Part shown: positions 27,301 to 39,300 of the stretch, piece by piece
How positions within the stretch are numbered: position 1 is the stretch's first letter
How the letters are laid out: every line of letters begins with the position of its first letter
DNA from: Chlorella sorokiniana
Lineage: Eukaryota; Chlorophyta; Trebouxiophyceae; Chlorellales; Chlorellaceae
Length of the DNA: 64,000 bases
Direction: 5' to 3'
Assembly (NCBI GenBank): GCA_025917655.1
Contig: CP084612.1
Span: 1-64,000, forward strand
Position numbers and translations under genes: made by a program
The notes under the pieces: generated by a model
Seen by the model: the letters and a program-made list of their open reading frames with translations, nothing else
Databases searched by the model: none
Told to the model about the DNA's origin: nothing

Positions 27301-30300
27301 GTTGAACAGCAGGTCCATCTTGGCCCTTGCCGGCGCCGGAGGGGCGGTCACCAGGGACACCCTGCCCGCGCCCGCCAGGTCAAGGCTCACGCTGTCGGCG
27401 TCAGGCAGGTACTGCAACAGAACCTGCGGTACGAAAAGCCAGGGCAGCAGCAGGCGGACGGTTGAGCAGCAGCAAAGGTGTGAGGCTGCCGTTGCGGTCT
27501 TGCATGGAAACGCAGGGGACAGCTTAGCTGTAAGGGGGCCGTTTGCCGCTGCCATTATGCACCGCACACAGCAGTACTGCAGCGTTGGCAGAGCGACCAA
27601 GCAGGCAGCTGCCTGTGGAACAGCACGGGTCGCAACCCCTGCCAGCAAGTAGCCCATCGCACCTGGAAGACGGGGTTTGCGCCCGGGAAGCGCTCCGCCC
27701 GCACCGCCGCCGCGAGCTGCGCGAGGGGCAGCAGCGCGTGTGCCAGGGCCTCGGTGAGAGCTTGGGACGCGGCGCGCGCCATGGCTGCCAGCGTGGGCCC
27801 CTCGGCCTCGGCGCTTGTGTCGCCCAGGCCGCCGCGGATGGGCAGGGAGTTGATGAAGTAGCCGATGATGGGGTGCGTCTCGGGCGGTCGCGGCCCGCCA
27901 CGGGCACGCCCACCACCACCTCCTCCTGCCCGCTGTAGCGGCACAGCACGGCCTGCAAGGGCAAGGGCAGAGGATAGTGGGGGTAATATGGTTAGGGGCC
28001 TGGGTCTGTGAAGCTAGTTGTCTTATTGCACCAGGGGTAACCACGTGGAGTGCAGTTTGCATGCAGGAGGCGGCAGTGGCAGGCCGCAGCAGGCATGAGG
28101 CGGCGGTTGCGTGGCAAGCAGCCATGAGGCGGTGCGCGGGCCGATGCATCCCGCAGACGCCCCTCACCTGAAGGCAGGCCAGCAGCAGGGCCTGGGTGTT
28201 GACCCCCAGCCCGTGCGCCGTGCTGCCCAGCTTGGCCATGATTGACGGCTCAATCTGCACGGTCACCGAGCCGCAGGCATAGGTGGGCGCCGCTGGGCGA
28301 GCACACAGCGTGGGGAGCTGCAGCAGGGACGGCGCCCCAGCCAGGGTCTTGACCCAGTACGAGCGCGCGTCGGCGGCAGCAGGGCCCGCCAGCTGCTCCT
28401 GCTGCCAGGCCGCATAGTCGCTGTATTGCAGGTCCAGCGGCGGCAGCGCAGGCGCGGGGAGCCACGCTGGGCGGAGGCGTTATAGGCGGCGGCCAGCTCG
28501 CGCAGGAAGATGCCCTGCAGGCGTTGGTGCAAGCAACAGGGCGGCAATGGTCGGCCCAAAAGCCAGCAAGGAGGCGTGGCAGCCGGGAGCCCAGCGCAGC
28601 TCCCCTTGAATAATAGAACAAAACACGGAGCTGAAGGTGGTGAGCCCGCACCAGACGGCAGATACAAACACGCCCAGCCACGCCGCTTGCCGCACAGCAC
28701 CAGATGCAGCCCCACCTGCGACCAGGCGTCGCCCACAGCGTGGTGCATCACAATCGCCAGGGTGGAGGCGGACTTGCCACTCAGAAGCAGCAGCGCCCGG
28801 ATCAGGGGCCCCGCAGCCAGGTCGAATGGCTCGGTGGCGGCCGCCGCCAGGCGCGCGGCAAGGTCGCCATTTGCGCCAGCCTTGACCACGGTGAGGGCAC
28901 CTTGTAGCCTTCGGCCGGGCGATGTGGGCCTGCGCGATGCCGTCGCGGCCCTCCACATAGTGCATCCTGCGGTCAGGAAGGGGGCAGGGAGCGAGGGAGC
29001 CAAAATCCAGTGAGCGTAACGGAAACGCGTTGCTGGTCCGCAACCTGAAATGCAGCGAGGTGAGCTCCATGGCAGACGGCCCTCATGCAGTACCAAGCAA
29101 GCAACCGTGGAGCATCCGCAATGGCCAGGGTTGGGCGGTGGGCGCGTGGTGGCGCCGTTGCCCTGCAGCAGCGCTGCTGTGAGAGCTTCAGAATCTCTCA
29201 CCTCAGCACCTCGTGGCGGGCAGCCACAAAGCTGAGCGCCGCCTGCAGCCGCGCGGCATCGAACACGCCCCCTCGCTCGTCACCACCAGGGGCATGTTGT
29301 AGGCCGAAGACTTGGGGCTGGCCTTGAACAGCAGCCACATCTGCTCCTGGTTGGCGCTCAGAGGGCGCAGCGCCGAGGGCCAGGCACGGGAGGCGATGGC
29401 GTCGCCGCCACCGCCCAGGCCCAGGGCTGCAGATGAGAGGTCTGCAGAGCCCTCGGTCGCGAGGAGGGCTTGGATCGCAGAGGCGGTGGCAACGGATGGT
29501 GCGGTGCGTATGGATAAGGGTGGGCGGCAGCGCGGGCAGCACGCCGCCGGCGCGTTTCTGCATGCCCGCCACCACGCGGAAGACCTGCGGAGCCAGCGGG
29601 GGCAGGTGAAGAACTTTGGGGGATGGCTTCCAGTAACTGACGGGCCCCGTGACTCCGCATTCTGTGCTGGCAACTGGCAGCAAAGGGAGCCAGACATATA
29701 CAGCAACCGCTCCACAAGAACACCCCACACCCCTGCAAGGTGTGTTCCCATTGCCAATCAGCTGCCCAGCCCACCTGGAGGGAGGTGCCACCCGACATGA
29801 AGAAGTCAGACGTGACGGAGATGGGCTTCGGCAGGCCCAGCACCTCCGTCCACACCTCCTGCAGCTGAGTCTCCAGCTCGCTGGCAGGAGCCACATACTC
29901 CTCGGTGACGCCAAAGGCAGGGTCAGGCAGCGCCTTGACATTGACCTGCAGTTAATAATGAAAACACAATCTGCGTGAACAAACACTTCAATCGCCACAG
30001 GTGGCCGCCACTACAATGCAGCACTTTCCACCACGGCCCCGCTGGCTGCAGGGTACACCACGACAACACACCTTGCCGTTGGGCAGGAGCGGGAAAGTGT
30101 CCAGGGCCACGATTGCGGAGGGGACCATGGCGGGGACCAGCATGGCGCGGCAGTGGGCCACCACAGCGGCGACGTCCACCGACGCAGGCATTACGTAGCC
30201 CACCAGGCGCTTGGCGTTGATGGCGGGGTCCAGACGGGCAGTGGCGACAGCCTGGGCTACGCCTGCTTGGGAGGGAAGAAGGGGGCGGATGGGGAAGAAT

Positions 30301-33300
30301 CAGCGCAGCATGGCAAGATGAAGCATTGGCATCAGAGCGCAAGGCCAGGGTGGTACCGGGCATGACCAAGCCTAAGCCGCGCTGGTTGGAGCCACGGCAA
30401 CCGGATTGCAACAAGGCTGCCTGATGTGGCACTCACCCGGCGCGCTGCCGAGGGCCACCTCCACCTCTCCAAGCTCCATGCGCACGCCGTTGATCTTGAC
30501 CTGGTTGTCGATGCGGCCCTGGAAGTCAATCTCGCCATTGGCCTTGAAGCGGCAGAGGTCGCCTGCAAGATAGCAATGAAAAAGCAAAGCCTCACAGGAG
30601 TACAACGAAGAAATCCAAAAGCGCAGAGACGAGGAAACAAGCAAGGCCGCCAGCAGCCTGCCCCTCACCCGTGCGGTATGCAAGCTGGAAGTACTTGCGC
30701 AGCGGGTCAGGCAGCAGCGGGGCCACGTCATCGTAGCAAGGGTTGGGAATGAACTTGTCTGCCGTGAGGTCTGGGCGCCCCATGTAGCCGCGCGCCAGGC
30801 GGGGGCCGCTCAGCAGCAGCTCTCCCGGCACGCCGACAGGCACCGGCTGCATGAATCTGTCAACGATGTAGCAGTGCATATTGGCCTCTGGGTAGCCGAT
30901 GGTCATGTGCTTCATGCCCGCCCAGCACTTGAGGTTGGTGGCCATGACGGTTGCCTCGGTAGGGCCTGGGTTGACACAAACAGCAATCATAACGGTTGGC
31001 GGATGGGAAAAGCACGATAAAGATTGCGCTCAAAGCAACACGATGACACAAGAAACTAAGACAGGCTCATCTAGTAACTGCAGCGCATGCCCGATAGGCA
31101 TACTAGATTCTCACCGTATGCGTTGTAAACCGTGACCTGCTTGGGCACGTTCCTGTAGATCAGCTCAACCAGCTCAAGCGGCATCGCCTCGCCCGAGAAA
31201 ATGGCTGAGCGCAGCGCCGTGCACTTGGAGGCGGCCGGGCACTTGTAGTACTCCAGGCCCAGTGCGGGCACTGCAGCAAACAGGGCCACAGTGAGGTACG
31301 TAGCACTCACGATTGGCTGGTCGCAAAATGCCTTTGCCTGGGAAGAAAGTCCGGGGTGGGTGTCGCCACTCACCAGTGTTGTAGAAGGATACGTCGTAGG
31401 CAGCGAGCAGTCCCGCCATGTACTCGGGGTCAACGTGGCCGCCGGGCGAGCGATCACAAGTCGCGAACCCACAATCAGGCCAGTGAACAGCTGCACGGAA
31501 GGCGAAGCAGCTCAGAATTACAGCGGCAGAATTGCGCGCGCTTGAGACTTTCATATCAAAATCACAAGGACAGGAACACCAACCTGCATGACGTGTGGGT
31601 CGAAGTTAATGGTGACCGACAGAAGGCAGGTGTCCTCCTTGGTGACCGAGTAATAGTCCAGGTTGTAGCTGCAGCGGCAAAGTAGCACAACGGATGCAGG
31701 GATAATGAAGTTGGCAAGGAAAACAACAGCCCTGCACATAGCTGTGCCAACAAGCTGCAAGGCAGCCGTAGAGTAGGCCAGAGTCAGCAAGAAGCACCAC
31801 GCCCGCCCGCTCACAGCAAGAAGTCGATGAGCGCAGTGTGGTCAATCATGACGCCCTTGGGGCGCCCGGTGGAGCCGGAGGTGAAGATGACGTAGGCCAG
31901 GGAGTCGGGCAGGACACGCTCCGGCGGCAGGTTGCTGGCATCACCGCTGCTGAAGTCAAACTCCTCAGCCACCAGCACCTGCGGCAATGGGGGGCAGCAT
32001 GGAAGGGTGGGTGGCGTGGGTGACAAGGTGGCATTGCTAAACTTGATGTGCGTTGGCTCGCCAGCCTGCACAGCAAGCTTGTCCTATGTGCATGAGCGCC
32101 TGCCCACCTTCCATCCGGCGTCGGCGCCGCCCAGCTGCTGCGCACGGCTGTTGTGCGCGCGCTGAGTCACCAGCACCGCTGCCTTGGAGTCCTCCATGTA
32201 GCACACCAGGCGATCGTCAGGGTAGTCAGGGTCGAGAGGGACATAGCAGCCGCCAGCCTGCAAGGGTACTAGGAGAGAGCGATCGGGTCGATGCAGGAAG
32301 GCGCAGGAGGAGATGCTGGTGCTGCCACGGCAGGGTTTGTTGAGGCTCCGCCAGCCAAGCCAGCCTCAGTCCCACCTTCATGGCTGCCAGCATGGCGATG
32401 ACCAGCTCAAAGGAGCGATCCATCATCAGGCCGACGCCGACGTCCCTGCTCACGCCCAACTCCACCAGCGTGCGAGCCAGGCGGTTGGCCCGCGCATTGA
32501 CCTCCCGTAGCTGAGCGTGGCGCCGTTGAAAATGAGGCAGGGGCGGTCGGGCTCTGATGCCGCCACGCTCTCAAAGCGCTCGGTGGTGAGCGCAGCGCCG
32601 CCCTCCGGCACATAATGCGGGCGCAGGTCACCTGCGGTCATATGGGACTCAGGTTTGATTGAGGGCACTTTGCAGGAGCACCTTGCAGGTATGCAATGCT
32701 GGCATGGTCTGTAGGTCTGCCAACCCTACCAGCCAGCGCTTCACAACCCCAACAAGCCAGCAACTCACCCGAGGCGAGGGTGGTGAACAGCTCGCGCTTC
32801 TGCGCGGCGCTGAGCAGCGGCAGCGTCCCAACCGACTTGGCCGGCTGGGCCAGGCCTTCGGTGAGCAGAGCCACGTAGCCATCCAGGAAGGACTGGGCGG
32901 TGGCTGGTGTGAACAGGTCGCTGTTGTACTCTGCACAGCCAACCAGGGGGGCAGCGTGTCAGCTTAAACGGTGCCTTGAGAAGAACGCCAACGAAGGCTT
33001 GGCTCTAGTGAGCCAGCAAGTTCGCCCTGCCATCCACTCTCCCGCTGTCCCACGCCGTCTCACCAATGCCGATGGTGTATGCGTCGCCGTGCGGGAAGAA
33101 CGCCAGGTTCATGTCCATCTTGGAGCCCTCGTGGTGGTAGTAACTTACCTGGGTGGGCTCGAGGCCGTCCAGCCCCAGCACGGGCAGGAAGCCTGCAGGC
33201 AACGCCACACAGTGGGCACCGTCGTCAAGACGTTCGTGTTGGTGGGATGAATTTTGTTGAAACGTGCCAATCAGCAGCACTACTATCCCCCAATGATAGG

Positions 33301-36300
33301 CAGTGAGAACACAGCCTGCCCTCAGGCTCACCCTCTTCCTCCGTGGTGATCAGCGCCTGCACCAGCGGGTTGTGGGCAGGGCTGCGCTGCACGCCGCAGG
33401 CATCGACAATCTGATCAAACGGAACCTCCCCGTGCGCCATTGCCTCCCGAAGCGTCTGCAGCTCCCGCTTGACCAGCTCGCGCAGCGAGTCGTTGTTGGG
33501 CCAGACCTTGCCATACAGTGGCAGCACCTGGGGGCAGCATACGGGGGCCAGCGTCAGGGCCATCGAGGAGGAAGCCGCAACAGCAGCAGGCAGCAAGAGA
33601 GTTCTTGCAGTCCTTGCGCTAGGACAAACAGGTCCTGTGCAGAAGCGGGAGCGAGCCCTGTGGCCTGGAAATGCTGCAAATGTTGCGAGCTGCCACACTT
33701 GCAGGGCAGCCTAGGGCCTCACATTCAGGAAGTAACCCATCAGGTTCTCGGTGTTGGCTGGGCGGCTAGACTGGGTGGTGCCAATCACGATTCCGTCTTC
33801 GCCAGAAAGGCGGCACAGCAGCAGCCTACGGTGGGCAGGGGAACACAGCAGGAAGCACCAAAGATGAAATTGCTGCCTTTGTGTCTCAACCCCACAGGTT
33901 GAAGGCGGGGAACGCAAAGCGGCTTACATCGCGCTGGCAGCGCAGGCAAGGCATCCCGCAGCAGCATGCCAGCTTGCCTGTACACGCTGAGGAAGAGCGA
34001 GTAGAGAGTGCAGCCCATCTCGCGGGCAAAGGCCTTTGCCGCCGCCGTGGTGGCGGCGTCCAGCTGCACGTGCACCGAGCCACCTTTGCCTGTTGGCACC
34101 GAAGGCCGCTGGAAGTCGGCGGGCAGCTGCAGCAACGAGGGCGCGTCCTTCAGCTGCTCCTTCCACCAGGAGCGCTGAACCTCGGCCTGGGGCCGGGCCA
34201 GCCAGTCGCGCTGCCAGGCTGCAAAGTCGGAGTAGGCGATGGGCGGCTGTGGCCACGATGCGTCACGGTTGTACATGGCAGTGAGGTCGCGCAAAAACAC
34301 GCCAATGGACCTGCATGGACAGGCAAGAGAGGGTGGAGTGAGGGAAGAGGCTGTTGCGATGGTGAATTTTCATAGCCAGAAAAGCAGCAGCAACTCAAGG
34401 GGAAGCTGCACGGCTGGTCAACCAGCGGGGCATTGTATGGAAATGCACAGAGGCATACATGCTGATGGCCCACACGCAACAAGCAAACCGTAGACTCACC
34501 AACCATCCATGATTGCGTGGTGCATCGTGAAGAGCACCAGCGCGCGCTTGTCGGTCACCCGCAGCACCAGGCCGCGCCACAGCGGGGCTCCAGACAGCAG
34601 GTCGAAAGTGCGGTGCGAGTCGGCCTTCAGCTCTGCCGCCACATGCTCCTCCTCCTGCCCTGCATCCGCGGGCACCTTGCCCCGCAGGTCCACCACACGC
34701 AGCGGTGCGGAGTCCAGCGCCGGCAGCAGCTTGATGGCCAGGCCTTGCGGCGACTGCGTGTAGCAGCAGCGCAGCGCCTCCTGGCGAGCCGCAGTCGCCA
34801 GCAGGGCGGCATCCAGGCGGGGAAGGTCCACGGCGCCACGCATGTCGATGAGGAGGGGCTCGTTGTACAGGGAGCCAGTCTGGTCAAACTGACACACCAC
34901 ATAGAGCTGCGGGTGGCGGCACGGGTAGCGGTGCAGGCACAATTTAGTCAAGCTGCGTGGCTGCGTAACAGGCAGCGAAGCTGGCCGAAACCCAAAGTGT
35001 ACCAGCGTAGCTGGCTTGGCTGCTGCAGCTCATGCAAATGGCACAGTGACTCCCGCTGCGGCCGCCTACGCAAATCAACCTGCCGGTCGGGTATGCCAGT
35101 TCCAAAGACACATAGTAACGCACCTGCTCTTGACCCAGTGAGGCGGGCGCAGCTGCGCATCCGGCCACTGCCGCGGCGCGAGCGCAACAGTGCCCGCGTC
35201 CTCCGCCGCCACCTCGGCCACGTACGCCGCCATCTGCTGGATGGTGGACAGCTCGTGCAGGCGGTTGAGGGGGAGGAGAGGCTGAAGGCCACCTGGATGG
35301 CGCTGGCCAGGCGTATGACCTGCGCCGGGCGGTTTGAGGGAGCGGGGGCAAAGAGTTGTTGGTGAGGGCAGAGTGAGAAGCGGAAAGGGAGCGCCACACC
35401 ACCAACATTCACGGATTGGAGGCGGTCACCAGGCTCGCACAATAACGCACCCCACCATGCTGTCTTTCAAACAGAGCGGATACAAGCAGCAGGCCAGTCT
35501 GTTTATCAGGCGAAAGCCCACTGACCAGCATGGAGGTGCCGCCCACGGTAAGGAAATCCGCGATGGAAGAAACCGGCTCCTTGCGGCCCAGGACCTGACA
35601 GCGAGGGGCCAGAGGCGCGGGAGCGAGGGATGGGCATGGCGAGAGGTGAGTAAGGTGGAGACAAGTGAACGACACACAATTGACCGCAAGGGTATGGCGA
35701 GGCAAAGTAGGGACGGGCCCACACCCGGCAACGCAGCACTCGCATCCGCCATGTGCCAGCGCAGACACTGAGCCCGTGCGTGCACACCACAACGCAGACA
35801 ACACAAGAAGCATGTCGCTCAGACTTTAAGGTCCCACGGCGGCAGCCGCGCACCTCGAGCCACAGGTCGTGAATGCGGCGCTCCGTCTCGTTGGCCGGCT
35901 CCACATACTCGACCTCCTCCTCTTGCAGGCTGCCCCAATCGGGCAGCGGCAGCCCGTTCATGTCAATTTTCCCGTTGGGCAGCAGCGGGAAGGCATCCAG
36001 GGCCACGATTGCGGAGGGGACCATGGCGGGGACCAGCAGGGAGCGGCAGTGGGCCACCACTGCGGCGGGGTCACGCCAGCCGCCACAACGTAGCCCACCA
36101 GGCGCTTGGCGCCAATGCCCGGGTCCAGCACGGCGGTGGCCACGGCCTGGTCCACGCCTGCGCATGGATGGGACCAGTGGCGGCAAGGTTGAGGATGGGG
36201 GTGAATGGGATGGGCGAGTGGTTGTGCCCGCAGCACGTCAGCTGAGAAGCACAAGCACAGCAGCACGCAGCCGACGGCGTGCCGCCACTTGGCTATACAT

Positions 36301-39300
36301 GTCGGGCAGTAGGCGACAACCAAGCGATGGGTGCATTGGAGCCTTGAAGTTGCAAGCTGGAACAAGAGCAGGCTCACCCTGTGCGCTGCCGAGGGCGGCC
36401 TCAACCTCGCCCAGCTCGATGCGCACGCCGTTGACCTTGACCTGCCGATCGATGCGCCCCAGGAAGTCCAGGTTGCCGTCGGGCGCCACCGCACCAAGTC
36501 ACCTGCAGCGGTAGGGCCCCAAACAGCAGCCAAGTCAGGCCAAGCGCTGGGCCACAAAAAGACAGCAGGCGCACGCATGCTCGCCGCCAGTAGAACGAAG
36601 CGGGCTCAGATCGCATGTCTTCTGTTTACGGCAGGTCCCAGGCATTACACATCACGCTGCACTGCTGTCGAGCCCACCGGTGCGGTACGCCATCCCGTAG
36701 TGCTGCTTCATCCCCGCCGGGATGCTGCTCGCCAGCAGCTCCAGGCACGGGTTGGGCACAAACTTGTCGGCCGTGAGGTCCTCCCTGCCCACATAGCCGC
36801 CCGCCAGGCGGGGCCCGCTCAGCAGCAGCTCGCCGGGCACGCCGGGCGGCACAGGGCGCAGCGAGCGGTCGACGATGTAGGTGTGGGCGTTGGTGTTGGG
36901 GCGGCCCACGTGGATGCCATCGCCCACATTGTCCTCTGTGAAGACCCCCATCGTGATCAGGATGGTGGCCTCTGTGGGGCCGTAAACGTTGTGGGAGGGC
37001 AGCGCCTGGGGCGTCTGCAGGCAGGGCAGAGGGACAAACGACGGACGACAGGAATCAGTCGAGGCACGGCGGCGGGGCAGGAGCTCCTCACGTACACACC
37101 CCCATACTGCCTCTGAAAGCAGCGGTGACCAGAGGGCGAGCGGCAGCCGGGGTCTCCACGCCTGCTCCGCAGGCTGCATATGATGGCAACCATTTGCAGC
37201 GACTTGCAGCAGACAGCCAGCGAGACTCACCGCGTTCTGGACCACGCCCACCAGCTCCGGCGGCAGCGGCTCCCCGCCAAACAGGTAGGCCTTCAGCTTG
37301 TCGCAGCGAGACGCGTGCCTGGTGGGGAGCACCAGCATGTTCAGCGCTCCATGGCAGCATCAGTGAGGCAGGCAGGTGGGCGGCCAAGCAGCAATACCAG
37401 CATGGAGATGGTGGGCACGCCGCAGGAGCAGCCATGCAGGGAAGGTGAGTGAGCAAGCGGGTCCATGAATGCGGCTGCAGCCGCAACAAGCAGCAAGCAC
37501 CGATTCTTGAAGTGCTCCCAGCCAAAGGTGGGCACCGAGGGCAGGAAGGAGACGCCATGGTCGGCCACCAGCCCCATGATGTAGTCGGCAGACGACTGGC
37601 CACCCGGGCGCGGGATGACCAGGCGCCCACCCACAAACAGCGGCACAAAGGTGCAGGCGACGTGCGGGTCGAACTGGACTGCAGAGGATGTAGGGAGACA
37701 GCACAGACGATCGTCAGGAGCGAGCCCGCTGGCAGCAGATAGGCTGGCACGCGTGCCGTTGCAAGCAAACATGGCTTCACCGATGCTGCGGTTGCCGGTG
37801 CTGCCCACAAGCAAGAAAGGAACAGGCAGGCATGCAGGCAGCGAGCAAGCAAGCTGTGACAGCAGGTGGCAGCGCAGCGCACTGGAGATGAGCAGCAGGG
37901 AGGCGTCTGTGGGCCCAAGCTCCCAAGTGTCACGCGCCCAGCTGCGGGACAGGGGAGGCGGGGAGCGGCAGGGCGCTGATCAAAGCCAGGTGCAGGCAGC
38001 AATGTGGGCACCGCTCGATTTGAGAGGGGAGTGCCCAGCGATGAGCACAAGCGCGCAGCAGCCATGGCCAGCACCTGGGCCCTGGCCCAACTGGCGTTCC
38101 CCGCCCCAGGCTGGCGCAGCCTCACCAGAGGAAGTCTGCCAGGGCCCTGTGTGAGATGACGACGCCCTTGGGGCGGCCAGTGGAGCCGGAGGTGAACTCG
38201 ATGTAGGCGGCGTCCTCTGGGAGGCGCCCGCCACCACGGGCGGCGCAGTCGACCCATTGGTGGAGGGGCGGTCCCAGAAGGAGTCCAACAGAAGAGTCTG
38301 CAGGGCGGCGGGGGCGTTGGTTGAGAATGGGTTGAGAGTGTGGCAAGTGGCCACAGCTGGCCAAAATTCAGGCGATGCAGAAGGCAGAGCGGGGGGGCAT
38401 CAGCGCAGCGCAGCATGGTGCCACACAGACGCAGGCAGCATGTGCCAATGCAGCCTGAGCATCACTGGACTCAGTGTCCACTCACCTTCCACGTGGCGGC
38501 CTCCCCGCCCAGCTGGGCAGCGCGATCAGCGTGAGCCTGCTGGGTGAGCAGCACCGCTGCCTTGGAGTCCTCCATGTAGCCAGCAAGACGCTCATCGGGG
38601 TACTCGGGGTCAAGGGGCACGTAGCAGCCTCCGGCCTGCAGCAGCACAAAGGCATGAGACGATGGGAGTAAGGGTGCAGCAAGACCAGCCCGAACACAAG
38701 CTTCACACCACGTCACACGGCCGCAGCCCCACCTTCATGGCCGCCAGCATGGCGATGACCAGCTCAAAGGAGCGGTCCAGCATCAGGCCCACGGGCGTGC
38801 CGCGCCCAACGCCCATCCCAGCCAGCGTGTGCGCCAGCAGGTTGGCGCGGCGCTCCACCTCGCCGTAGTTCAGCGTCTCCCCCTCGAAGATGAGGCAGGG
38901 GCGCTGGGGCTGCGTGCGGCATGCTGCTGGAAAGCCAGGTGCACCGCAGGCGCTTGCAGGTAGTCCTCGCGGTAAGGAGCGGCGGAAAGGGTTGCCAGAG
39001 AGGCGCGGGACGTGCCTCCCAGCAGCGGCAGCGCTGCCAGCGGGGTGGCGGGTGCCGCGGCGGCAGCCTCACACAGCGCGGCCATGGCTGCAGCCATGGC
39101 CTCCATCGTAGGCGCTGCCAGCTTGTCACTGTTGTACACCAGACGGCCCTGCAAGAGGTGTTAGGCATGCAACTGAGATTCATGGCCCAACACTTGACGC
39201 AAAGCAGGGCGCAGGGCAAGAGGGGGCACGTTGCCGTGCTGGACTTTGTAAGCAGCACGTGCACCGTGACCGCCAGCCTGCAGCAACCTTCGATTACGGC

